This document shows positions 35,160 through 43,196 of a DNA stretch of 64,000 bases, one piece after another. The notes under the pieces are model-generated. The model was not told where the DNA came from, made no database searches, and worked only from the letters and a program-made list of their open reading frames with translations. Every line of letters starts with the position of its first letter. Positions within the stretch are counted from its first letter, which is position 1. The position numbers and the translations under genes are program-made. Source of the DNA: Eoetvoesia sp035555955 (GTDB taxonomy: Bacteria; Pseudomonadota; Gammaproteobacteria; Burkholderiales; Burkholderiaceae_B); assembly GCF_035555955.1 (NCBI RefSeq), contig NZ_DATMGA010000009.1:1-64000 (forward strand), in the 5' to 3' direction.

Positions 35160-35492
35160 TCATTCTACTAAAGCCCGCCGGATCGCGGATGGGTAATCAG
35201 CATTGCCGGCGCAATAGCCGGCCGGCAGTTCCACCACCGAACGGGCGCCCAGGCAAACCGCCATTCGATTGGGAGGCACCCAGGCAACAGTCCTGACAAC
35301 ATCGTGCCGGGCATCCAGAAAAACCAGGTCGATGGCATAAGCCAGCCCGAAGGTGTGGACGGCATGGCAAGGGTGCAGCCACAGCCCCGTGTGCCCGGCA
35401 AGACGGGGCAAGGCATGCAGGCCGCGCAGCCGCGCCCAGAACCCGGTTGCGCGATACAGAGTCAGCGGCGTTGCCGCGCCCCGGCCTACCAC
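35160..35492 (-). CDS. DUF192 family protein
   Basis: A 110-residue protein of the DUF192 (COG1430) family, recognisable by LWLHPCHAVHTFGL, the AIDLVFLDA strand and VVELPAGYC. DUF192 proteins are small beta-rich proteins, often exported, of unknown function; this one has no signal peptide. Its start overlaps the end of the tadC gene by seven bases, so it is translationally coupled to the pilus operon. That link is uncommon for the family and may be an accident of gene order. Confidence 0.85.
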   Translation of the reverse strand: MVGRGAATPLTLYRATGFWARLRGLHALPRLAGHTGLWLHPCHAVHTFGLAYAIDLVFLDARHDVVRTVAWVPPNRMAVCLGARSVVELPAGYCAGNADYPSAIRRALVE

Positions 35493-36361
35493 GACGCCTC
35501 CAGCAATTTGGCCGCCACCGGAAAGCCGATAATCAGGAAGGTGCAGGGAAAAATGCAGAAGACCATGGGGAACAGCATTTTCACGGGAGCTTCCAGCGCC
35601 AGCTTTTCAGCGCGTAGGAAACGTTCGCTGCGGCGCTGTTCGGCCTGGGCGCGCAACAGAGGCCCCAGGCTCATGCCTAGCTGGTCGGCCTGGCCCAGGG
35701 AAGTGGCCAATTGCCGCAAGGGAGGCAAGCCCGTGCGCGCCGCCATGCGATGCATGGCCTCCAGGCGCGGCATGCCGGCGCGCATATCCGCCAGCGCATG
35801 GCGAAGCTCTTGCCGCAACGGCCCGACAGGGCCATGATGCGCGGCCTGTTGCAGCGCGCCCTGCAAATTGAGCCCAGCCTCCACACATAAGGTCGTCATG
35901 TCCAGCAAGAAAGGCAACTCCCGCAACATATGCCGCTGTCGCGCCGCGCCCTGCTCCCCAAGCCAGTAAAGCGGCCATCCAAAACCAGCCAGCGCGGCAG
36001 GCAGGCTGTAGAACACAGCCGTGAAAAAGCCGGGCGAGAAACACCAGTTCAGGACGAGAGCCGCCAACGCGGCCAGCACCAGGGCGGCCAGGCCCTGCAT
36101 GGCGAAGATGTGCTCGGGCCTGTACAAGGGCTCGATGCCCGCAACCAGCAAGCGCCTGGCCAGGGATTGCCGCCGGCGCCACGAAAGCAGAAGATTGCAT
36201 GCCGGCGCCAGCGCATTGACCCAGGGCCAGGACAGCCTCAGCAAAAGCCGGGTTTTATCGGTCTCGATAGGCGGGGAACGGCGCGACAGCGGCCCCGTGG
36301 CGACCCGCATGGCCAGACAAAGCGACAGGCCGGCCAATATGCAACTTGTCCAGAACAGCAT
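35486..36361 (-). CDS. tadC: Tad pilus platform protein TadC
   Basis: A 291-residue inner-membrane protein of the GspF/TadC family. It has membrane segments at the N-terminus (about residues 5-22), near residues 85-125, and at the C-terminus (FPMVFCIFPCTFLIIGFPVA), with the cytoplasmic GSPII_F domain between them containing the family pattern LPFLLDMTTLCVEAGLNL. With TadB it forms the platform driven by the TadA ATPase. GGGAG lies eight bases before the ATG at 36361; upstream in-frame codons lack a site. A 98-base gap separates it from tadB. Confidence 0.92.
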   Translation of the reverse strand: MLFWTSCILAGLSLCLAMRVATGPLSRRSPPIETDKTRLLLRLSWPWVNALAPACNLLLSWRRRQSLARRLLVAGIEPLYRPEHIFAMQGLAALVLAALAALVLNWCFSPGFFTAVFYSLPAALAGFGWPLYWLGEQGAARQRHMLRELPFLLDMTTLCVEAGLNLQGALQQAAHHGPVGPLRQELRHALADMRAGMPRLEAMHRMAARTGLPPLRQLATSLGQADQLGMSLGPLLRAQAEQRRSERFLRAEKLALEAPVKMLFPMVFCIFPCTFLIIGFPVAAKLLEASW

Positions 36362-36459
36362 AAGAGGCTCCCAAGACGACCCCTGAAGAAACAGTCTTCG
36401 CAATCCATCAAACCCGCGGCTCCCGTGGCAGGCCGAATGGCCGAAACTTCGTTAACCCT

Positions 36460-37311
36460 TTAAATGGCGATATTGACGATGCGGCGTATGAACAGCACCC
36501 CTGCCAGCTCCAGGCCAGCCACCGTCGCCAGCACGCCCCAGCCCGCCGGGGTGTGCCACAGCAAGGCCATGGACTCAGGGTCCAGCCATTCGAGCGCCAA
36601 GGCCAAGACGAATGGCAGGGCCGCCACGATCCAGGCCTGGAGCCGGCCCTGGGAAGTCAAGGCCCTGACGCGGCCCAGCAGATGCAACCGGGCCCTCAGG
36701 GTGGCGCTGATGCGCTCCAGGGTTTCGGCCAGGTTGCCGCCGCTTTGAACAGCAATGGTCAGCGCCGACGCCAAAAGCCCCATGCCTTCGGTGGGCATGC
36801 GCCGGTGCAGTTGCGCCAGGGCCTGCTCGAAGGACACCCCCATGCGCTGCTCGCGCAGCATCTGGCCGAACTCCTGGCCCAGCGGAGGCGGCGCCTGGGT
36901 CACGAGGTGGCGCAAGGCCGCCTGCACTCCGGAACCGGCGCGCAGCGCCCCGGCGAGGGAAAGCAGCAGATCGGGCAATTGTTCGTCGAACCGCTGCAGG
37001 CGCATTCGTTTCATGCGTGCAAGAACGAAACGCGGAGCAAGCAAGGCGGCTGCCGCGGCCAAAAGCGCCAGCCAGGCATTGCCCGTCGCGACATAGAGGA
37101 ATACGGCCAGGCCTGCGCAAACCGCCAGGTTGGCCGCCCATAGCTGGGATGGATCCAGAAACAGGAAAAACTCGCTCAGGCGATCCACCGCCTGACGCTG
37201 GAACGCGGCGCGATAGTTCTGGAACGCCCGGGCGGCCCAGCCCTGGGCGAACCAGGCGGCCGCACACACCGAGATCGCGACCGCAAGCATGGCAACGGCT
37301 GTCAGCAACAT
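36460..37311 (-). CDS. tadB: Tad pilus platform protein TadB
   Basis: A 283-residue inner-membrane platform protein with an N-terminal hydrophobic helix (LLTAVAMLAVAISVCAAAWF), two membrane segments near residues 60-90, the GSPII_F domain (LPDLLLSLAGALRAGSGVQAAL) and a C-terminal pair of helices. It belongs with TadC as the inner-membrane anchor of the pilus motor. It stands 96 bases downstream of tadA, separated by a strong intrinsic terminator. Confidence 0.92.
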   Translation of the reverse strand: MLLTAVAMLAVAISVCAAAWFAQGWAARAFQNYRAAFQRQAVDRLSEFFLFLDPSQLWAANLAVCAGLAVFLYVATGNAWLALLAAAAALLAPRFVLARMKRMRLQRFDEQLPDLLLSLAGALRAGSGVQAALRHLVTQAPPPLGQEFGQMLREQRMGVSFEQALAQLHRRMPTEGMGLLASALTIAVQSGGNLAETLERISATLRARLHLLGRVRALTSQGRLQAWIVAALPFVLALALEWLDPESMALLWHTPAGWGVLATVAGLELAGVLFIRRIVNIAI

Positions 37312-37363
37312 GGCTTCCCGACTCCTTCATCTGTATTGCCTAGTTCCAATGTGCGGTTTGGTG

Positions 37364-37388
37364 AAAAACCTCGGCCCAAGGGCCGAGG
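37364..37388 (-). terminator. Intrinsic terminator between tadA and tadB
   Basis: CCTCGGCCC (37369-37377) and GGGCCGAGG (37380-37388) form a perfect 9-bp stem with a two-base loop. On the minus strand the stem is followed by TTTTT, a canonical Rho-independent terminator. It sits inside the pilus operon, 20 bases after the tadA stop. Confidence 0.8.
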
Positions 37389-37407
37389 CTTGCGCTTTGG
37401 CGCGTGG

Positions 37408-39204
37408 TCAATTGGCATACTTCACTTCAACGCCTGAAGACGCCAAAGGCGGGAACGCCGCCGACGCCTCGTGCAATATGGAATGCTCCGAAAACAGCTC
37501 GGCACCCAAACCGGCCCGTGCAAGATCCTGGGAAGAAAAGCATTCGGGCATGGCGCCGCAGCCGAAAAACGCATGGGCTTGCCCCGCCTGTCCCTCCCTG
37601 TACCGGAACAGTTCCTGAGTCTGGATACGCCCGCTTTCCATGCCGGTGACCTCGACAATGGCCGTGACGACGCGCCGGCCGTCGCTTAATCGCGCCTGCT
37701 GCACCAGAATATGAATGCTTGCCGAAATGTGTTCGCGCACAGCCTGCAGGGGCAGATCCATGCCGGCCATCAAGATCATGGTTTCCAGCCGTGCCAGGGC
37801 GTCACGCGGACTATTGGCATGCAGCGTGGTCAGCGACCCTTCGTGGCCCGTATTCATTGCGCTCAGCATGTCGAAGGTTTCAGCACCGCGGCACTCGCCG
37901 ATGACGATGCGGTCCGGCCGCATGCGCAGGGCATTGCGCACCAGATCGCGGATCTCGATTCGGCCGCGCCCTTCCAGATTGGGCGGCCTGGCCTCCAGGG
38001 CAACAAGGTTCTGATGCGCCAGCCGCAGTTCGGCGGCATCTTCGATGGTGACGATGCGTTCGCCGGCGGGTATGCAGTTCGAAAGAATATTGAGCAAGGT
38101 GGTCTTGCCGGAGCCTGTTCCACCCGAAACGATGATGTTCTTGCGCTGTACGACACAAGCCTGCAGGAACTCGCCCATGGCAGGGCTAAGCGCCCCCACC
38201 GCCAGTAAATCCTGCATCTGCAGGCGGCGTTGGGGAAACTTGCGTATGGTAAGGCTTGCGCCGCGCAATGCAACGGGGGGGATCACCGCGTTGACGCGCG
38301 ACCCGTCGCGCAGCCGCGCGTCCACCATGGGCGAGCTTTCGTCGATGCGGCGCCCCAATGGCGACACAATGCGTTCAATGACGCCCAGAACAGCTTGCTC
38401 GCTGCTGAAGGTCATGCGATGGCGCCTGAGCCGGCCAGCCGATTCGACATAGATCTCATCGTGGCGATTGACCATGATTTCGCTGATTTCGGGGTCGTCC
38501 AGAAGAGGCTCCAATGGCCCCAGACCCACGGCCTCGTTGACGACTTCCTGAAGCAACCCCCGCCGATCGACACTTTCCGGCAATTCGTGATCGTCCTGGA
38601 TGATGTTGGACAAAGCCGCCGTGGCTTCGGCCCGCAGCGCCGCATCGCTCATGCCGGCGATATCGCGGCGGCGCAAGTCGAGCGCCTCGAGCAACTCCGC
38701 ATGCAGCCGGCGCCTGTGCTGCAATAAAGAAACCTCGGCCGCGGGCGTAGCGCCGGACACCTCGGCAACGCTCTGTTCGCGGGCGCCCTGGAACGGGTTT
38801 GGCGACGCCCACATTTGGCAGGTTTCGAGGGTCTGAGCGTCATGTCCGGCTGCCAGGCCAGACGCCCCGGCCGGCTGCTTTGGCAGATCGGGCAAAACAG
38901 CCAGCGCTGCGGCGCCAGGGCCTGCGCGCACGCAAATCAGGCAAGGCCCGATGACGATTTCGTCACCGGGGCACAAAGGCCCATAGCGGGTAATGCGCGC
39001 CCCATTGACCCAGGTGCCCGAAAGCGAGCCAAAGTCTTCGATATAGGCGCCGTCCTCGCCCTGCTCGAGGCGGGCGTGGTGCCTGGCGACGCGCCATGAC
39101 GAAAACCTGAGGTGGCTTTGCGTTGCGCGCCCGATATCGCAAGGCAGCGCAACGGCCTGCATGCGCGTGGCGCCGCCTTCGAAACGCAATTCAAGCTCCA
39201 GCAT
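37408..39204 (-). CDS. tadA: Tad pilus assembly ATPase TadA/CpaF with N-terminal FHA domain
   Basis: The cytoplasmic hexameric motor that powers assembly of Flp pili. Residues 22-92 form an FHA domain (GR at 25-26, RVARHHAR, and NGARI near 68), which binds phosphothreonine. After a linker of about 70 residues comes a CpaF-type ATPase: Walker A GGTGSGKTT (361-369), the Walker B region RIVIGECRG (432-440) and the His box TGHEGSLTTLHANS (452-465). At 598 residues it is about 150 longer than ordinary CpaF because of the FHA domain. It starts three bases after the secretin gene and ends at a terminator. Confidence 0.94.
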   Translation of the reverse strand: MLELELRFEGGATRMQAVALPCDIGRATQSHLRFSSWRVARHHARLEQGEDGAYIEDFGSLSGTWVNGARITRYGPLCPGDEIVIGPCLICVRAGPGAAALAVLPDLPKQPAGASGLAAGHDAQTLETCQMWASPNPFQGAREQSVAEVSGATPAAEVSLLQHRRRLHAELLEALDLRRRDIAGMSDAALRAEATAALSNIIQDDHELPESVDRRGLLQEVVNEAVGLGPLEPLLDDPEISEIMVNRHDEIYVESAGRLRRHRMTFSSEQAVLGVIERIVSPLGRRIDESSPMVDARLRDGSRVNAVIPPVALRGASLTIRKFPQRRLQMQDLLAVGALSPAMGEFLQACVVQRKNIIVSGGTGSGKTTLLNILSNCIPAGERIVTIEDAAELRLAHQNLVALEARPPNLEGRGRIEIRDLVRNALRMRPDRIVIGECRGAETFDMLSAMNTGHEGSLTTLHANSPRDALARLETMILMAGMDLPLQAVREHISASIHILVQQARLSDGRRVVTAIVEVTGMESGRIQTQELFRYREGQAGQAHAFFGCGAMPECFSSQDLARAGLGAELFSEHSILHEASAAFPPLASSGVEVKYAN

Positions 39205-39207
39205 GGT

Positions 39208-40623
39208 TTATTCTCCAAAACGTCGCGGATTGCCGGGGCGGCCGCCAGCGCCTTCACTCCATTGCGAACCCTTGCCCCGATACGGGTTCCAGCCCGACGA
39301 TGCATGTCCGCCGGACGGCTCGGGCAAGGCGACAGGAGCTCGCACCGGTACGTTGATGAGTTCATTCGCCTTGAACGTCGTGTGCAGGATTTCGTTGGCG
39401 TGGCGTATGCGCTGCATCAGATCGGGATGGTCGGGAACGACCACGATCGGCGTCACGAAAATCGCCAGCTCGGTTTCGCTGTGCTGAAAACGGGTGGATT
39501 TGAAGAGTTCGCCAAGTACGGGAATATCGCCCAGGCCCGGCAGCTTGCTGACATTGCGCGACTCCTCGCGCGACAGGAAACCCGCCAGCACCAAAGTTTG
39601 ACCCGAGCGGACATTGAACTCGGTCGACGCCCGGCGCGTCTTGAGCGACGGACCATTGGGAACGGACAGGGTGGTATCCACGGAACTGACCTCGACCTCG
39701 ATGTGCGAGCGCACCGCGCCGTTGCGCTCTATCTGCGGCGTGATGCGCAGCGATACGCCATAAGGCTTGAAGACGGTATTCGTGTTTCCGTTGGCGTCGG
39801 TGGTGGAATAAGGCACCTCGCCTCCGGCGAGGAATTCGGCGGTCGCCCCGCTTCGCGCCAACAGCTGCGGTTGCGCCAGAACGACTGCAGTTCCTGTCTG
39901 CGCCAATGCATCGATTCGGGCCGACAATACCGCATTGATACCAAAATAGCCGGCCATGGCGGCCCCGGAATAAGGCAGGAGCACGACGGATTCCCCGGGC
40001 CGCTCCGCCAGCTTTCCAGAGCCGGCGTCCCAGGCCAGTCCCGCATTGAAACCGCCCTCGGTTTCCCGTCCCCAGCGCACGCCCCACTCCTGCAATTGAG
40101 AGCGCGGCACCTCGACCACCTGGACATCCAGGAGCACCATGTGGTCCCAGCCCACCTGGCTGGTGAAATCGAGCAATTGCGGATAGCGCTTGCTCAATGC
40201 CGCCACCCTCTCACGATCGCCATCGGACAAATCGTCGCCCTCGACCAGCAGCTTGTCGCCCACCGTGGAAATGCGCACATTGGGAATGCGTTCCAGCACC
40301 TGGCGCAATTCGTGCTGTATCTGCCGGGAGCCTTCGGGAGCCACCTCGACCTGATAACGATGGCGCTGGCCGTTGGCCGACCAGATATGCACCGCGCTTG
40401 CCCCTTCGTGTCGCGCGAACACAATGACCTCTTTTTCTTCCGTGGTGACGGCATTGAGCACGTGGCCATCACCCACGGCAACCCGAGCCACATCAGGCAC
40501 CGCCAGCACCTTGACTTCGCCCACCTGCATCCGCAGCAAGACTTCGGAGCGTGCGCCTGCGCAAGGACTCCAGGCCAGCGACGCCGATATGCCGAACACA
40601 ACCGCGCACAGAAACGCCTTCAT
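39208..40623 (-). CDS. cpaC: Tad pilus secretin, CpaC/RcpA
   Basis: The outer-membrane channel for Flp pili. The 471-residue protein has a Sec leader (ending AGARS), an N-terminal pilus-assembly domain (MQVGEVKVLAVPDVARVAVG), a BON-like domain near 110-140, and the C-terminal secretin domain with the VPYSTTDANG and VRSGQTLVLAG signatures and the closing LPGLGDIPVLGELF. A C-terminal tail of about 50 Gly/Pro/Arg-rich residues follows the secretin core. It sits three bases upstream of tadA and six bases after cpaB. Confidence 0.93.
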   Translation of the reverse strand: MKAFLCAVVFGISASLAWSPCAGARSEVLLRMQVGEVKVLAVPDVARVAVGDGHVLNAVTTEEKEVIVFARHEGASAVHIWSANGQRHRYQVEVAPEGSRQIQHELRQVLERIPNVRISTVGDKLLVEGDDLSDGDRERVAALSKRYPQLLDFTSQVGWDHMVLLDVQVVEVPRSQLQEWGVRWGRETEGGFNAGLAWDAGSGKLAERPGESVVLLPYSGAAMAGYFGINAVLSARIDALAQTGTAVVLAQPQLLARSGATAEFLAGGEVPYSTTDANGNTNTVFKPYGVSLRITPQIERNGAVRSHIEVEVSSVDTTLSVPNGPSLKTRRASTEFNVRSGQTLVLAGFLSREESRNVSKLPGLGDIPVLGELFKSTRFQHSETELAIFVTPIVVVPDHPDLMQRIRHANEILHTTFKANELINVPVRAPVALPEPSGGHASSGWNPYRGKGSQWSEGAGGRPGNPRRFGE

Positions 40624-40629
40624 GCCGCG

Positions 40630-41679
40630 TCACTCTTCATCGAACCCGGAGGCGCCATGGAGGGAATAGCCCGATTCGGACAATACCTGCGGCGGCTCGA
40701 ACGCGAAGAGATCGCGCAAACTGGAAAGCTGCGGATCGGATGCCGGCGAACCCGACCTGCCCTTTTGGGCGCCAAGCCACGCACTGACAAGCTCGGGGGT
40801 GTACGGCAGGTTGAAGACGCCGTTGTTCGAAGGTGCCGCGCGGCCTGCACTGGAGGGGCGCAGGGCCGGTACGCTGCGTGCGGCCTGATTGCCATAGATG
40901 ACGGGCGCCCTCTTGGGCTTTGCCGCAATAGCGGGAGCAGCAGCGCCAACACCAATAAGGCTGGCAAGATCGCCGCGTACCGCCCTTGGGTCGGAACGGT
41001 GGTCGTCGGGACGCCGCAGCAAGGCGGTAATGGTGCCGCTTTGCCTGGCTGCCACCAGCTTGATTGCGTCTTCGGGAGAAGTATCGAGAGTTACTGTGGA
41101 ATAGATCTCGGCCGCGGATCCGGGCCCATCGCTGCCTGGCCGGGTGTTGCCGCCGGTCGCCAACACCAGCACTCCTTGCAATAGCGGTGCAGTAACGCGC
41201 CGGCGCTGATGCTCGAACGATACATACAGATCGATGAAATCGCCGGGTTCCAGCAGCCCGGACACCGAATTGATGGCATCCACCGGCATCGTAATTGCCC
41301 GGCGGCCATTGCCGAGCTGGTCTGAAAACGGAGCGCTGCGCGCGCGTGCCGTATGCACCGGCAATATGGGATCGCCCGCGCGCAACGGCGCAACCAAGGT
41401 ATGGCCCAATAGACTGGAAAAGCCCTCGGGAGCAATGCTGCCGCTGGACACCAGGGCGGCGGGCATCTGGCGGACCGCCAGATGCTCGGTATCGAGCCTG
41501 GTGCCCGCAGGCAGATCGAACGCGGCCACCACGCGCTGCGCCATGGGAACCTTGGCGTCGTGTTCGATTTGCAGGATGCGGTTTTGGATGTGCTGCCGGG
41601 CCGCCCATGCCGCAAACAGGCCCGCCGCTACGGCCACCAGCAACATGGCCAGGGAACGATTGAAAACGGGCATGCGCAC
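40630..41679 (-). CDS. cpaB: Tad pilus assembly protein CpaB/RcpC
   Basis: A 349-residue periplasmic protein with one N-terminal membrane helix (LAMLLVAVAAGLFAAWAA) and a SAF domain (about residues 50-110, with AFDLPAGTRLDTEHLAVR), followed by the RcpC/CpaB beta-rich domain (PGDFIDLYVSF). CpaB is thought to stabilise or gate the secretin and contains the SAF fold used for binding glycan or pilin. The start is the GTG at 41679, seven bases after AGGAG; an ATG six bases later is less well placed. The C-terminus is extended by about 80 residues. Confidence 0.92.
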   Translation of the reverse strand: MRMPVFNRSLAMLLVAVAAGLFAAWAARQHIQNRILQIEHDAKVPMAQRVVAAFDLPAGTRLDTEHLAVRQMPAALVSSGSIAPEGFSSLLGHTLVAPLRAGDPILPVHTARARSAPFSDQLGNGRRAITMPVDAINSVSGLLEPGDFIDLYVSFEHQRRRVTAPLLQGVLVLATGGNTRPGSDGPGSAAEIYSTVTLDTSPEDAIKLVAARQSGTITALLRRPDDHRSDPRAVRGDLASLIGVGAAAPAIAAKPKRAPVIYGNQAARSVPALRPSSAGRAAPSNNGVFNLPYTPELVSAWLGAQKGRSGSPASDPQLSSLRDLFAFEPPQVLSESGYSLHGASGFDEE

Positions 41680-41700
41680 GAGTTGTCTCCTGTACTTGGA

Positions 41701-42384
41701 TTATTCAATGTGTTGCAGGAACACGGCGCTGTCCGGCCCCATGGGCAGGGAGGCCACAAGCAGGCTGGACGACGCCCGCCGCCAGACCTCGGCCCGGGGC
41801 CACCAGGCCATTTGCGCCTCATGCTGCCAGCCGCTGCTGCGCAAATGCCGCTGCAGATAGGCGGTGAAATCACCGGCGGACAGCGAGGCGCCATAAACCT
41901 GTTGCATGACCCGCCTGCCGTCCACCTCGGACTCCTGACTGAACCGCAGTCGCGCACTTTTCGAAAGCCACGGAAAAGCTTGCCCGGAACGCTTCTGCAG
42001 CAAATGCTCCAGCTTTTTCGGGCTGATCTGCAATATCGAAACTCGTCCGTGGGCGCCTCCGGCGCGCTGCTGGATTTCCGCAAGCCAATGCCAGTCGGCG
42101 CGAATGCCCGTAAGAAGAACGCTGTTGTTGTAGGCAATGACCCGTTGGAAACGGTCGCCATGCCCGGCCAGCTTTTGGGCCGTCGAAAACAAGGCGGCGG
42201 ATGACGAAAACTCGCGCCAGTGGATGGGAACGCCATACACATGCGCGGCTTGCGGCTCGGCCCAGCGAAAGCGCTCTGTGTCCATGCCGGCAAGTTCATT
42301 GAGCGCACCGACATCGGCACGCGCCGGCGTACAAGCCAACAGCAATATTCCCATATACAAACAGAACACCGAAAGCGGATTCAT
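41701..42384 (-). CDS. Secreted protein of the Tad locus, unknown family
   Basis: A 227-residue exported protein. The start at 42384 overlaps the stop of the preceding pseudopilin gene by four bases and gives a classic Sec leader with cleavage after ARA (about residue 22). I recognise no domain. The mature part is polar with short hydrophobic strands and a Trp-rich C-terminal third (WHWLAEI, SSGWQHEAQMAWWPRAEVWRR). Its place between the pseudopilins and CpaB, with translational coupling upstream, argues that it belongs to the pilus machine. A role like TadD/RcpB (outer-membrane or chaperone component) is possible but unproven. Confidence 0.75.
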   Translation of the reverse strand: MNPLSVFCLYMGILLLACTPARADVGALNELAGMDTERFRWAEPQAAHVYGVPIHWREFSSSAALFSTAQKLAGHGDRFQRVIAYNNSVLLTGIRADWHWLAEIQQRAGGAHGRVSILQISPKKLEHLLQKRSGQAFPWLSKSARLRFSQESEVDGRRVMQQVYGASLSAGDFTAYLQRHLRSSGWQHEAQMAWWPRAEVWRRASSSLLVASLPMGPDSAVFLQHIE

Positions 42385-43196
42385 GGCAGCCCCCCTGTGC
42401 CGGCGGAAAAATGCTGTTCCGGAACCATGCCTTGCCAGGCCCCGAGCCAATCGAATACCGGAGCCGGCCGCTTCCACGCGCCTTCCACCCCGACTAGCGC
42501 GGCGGCAATCTGCCGGCCAAGGGCGGAAGAAGCCGCCGTGGCATCGCCCCACGCCAATGCGGACTGTCCAACCCGGGCCTGGGTATCGCGATCGCCCGAC
42601 GCATGCCCCGCGCCCGACAAAATGGCGGTATGACGAGCCAGCCTCGGATAGTAAGCGTCGAACTGACGCAACCCCGCCCCAAAAGACGCGTCCGGCAGGG
42701 AATCGGCCGCGCCCACCGCCTGCGGCGCAGCGATGACGTGTGCCGAAAATATGCCCGGGTCCTCAAGCCGCCACTCGCGCCGAAGGCGCCGGGCATCGGC
42801 ATGATCGCCGCCCGGCTGAGCCTTGGAAGAAAGCTGGGCATCGCGCACAACCTGCAGCGTTACCTCGCTGCGCGAAGCGCTTAATATTTCGTGTCCCCGC
42901 CTGTCCCGCCATTGACGGCCCGGCCCCATGAAGAACGACTGGCGCACCACGCCGGCCGGCCGATAATCCGGGTGACGAGCCAGGGAAAATGCCGCGTATC
43001 GGCTGGCATGAGAGGCTTGCAAGGCCATATCCTGGAAACGCAACAGCCACGCGCTTCCAATCCACAACGACAACAGGGCCAACATAACCGCCATCCCTTC
43101 CAGCAAGGCCTGGCCGCTTTCCCCATGACCGCGGGCATGAGTATTGAGACGCCCGGCGCCGCGACGGCGAGTACGGCGTATTCGGGAATTATTCAT
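42381..43196 (-). CDS. TadE/G-like pseudopilin with large ectodomain
   Basis: A 271-residue protein starting MNNSRIRRTRRRG. A basic N-terminus is followed by the prepilin-like motif GQALLEGMAVMLALLSLW (Gly, then Glu at +5-6) and one hydrophobic helix, as in TadE/TadF pseudopilins processed by a prepilin peptidase. The remaining 210 residues form an exported domain with no recognised fold. TadE-type proteins are usually 150-200 residues, so this one has a long ectodomain. It overlaps its upstream neighbour by eight bases and its downstream one by four. Confidence 0.8.
   Translation of the reverse strand: MNNSRIRRTRRRGAGRLNTHARGHGESGQALLEGMAVMLALLSLWIGSAWLLRFQDMALQASHASRYAAFSLARHPDYRPAGVVRQSFFMGPGRQWRDRRGHEILSASRSEVTLQVVRDAQLSSKAQPGGDHADARRLRREWRLEDPGIFSAHVIAAPQAVGAADSLPDASFGAGLRQFDAYYPRLARHTAILSGAGHASGDRDTQARVGQSALAWGDATAASSALGRQIAAALVGVEGAWKRPAPVFDWLGAWQGMVPEQHFSAGTGGLP

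Noticed and set aside
39112..41184. 690-codon plus-strand open frame
   Set aside because: Antisense to the tadA, secretin and cpaB genes; no motif and no initiation signal.
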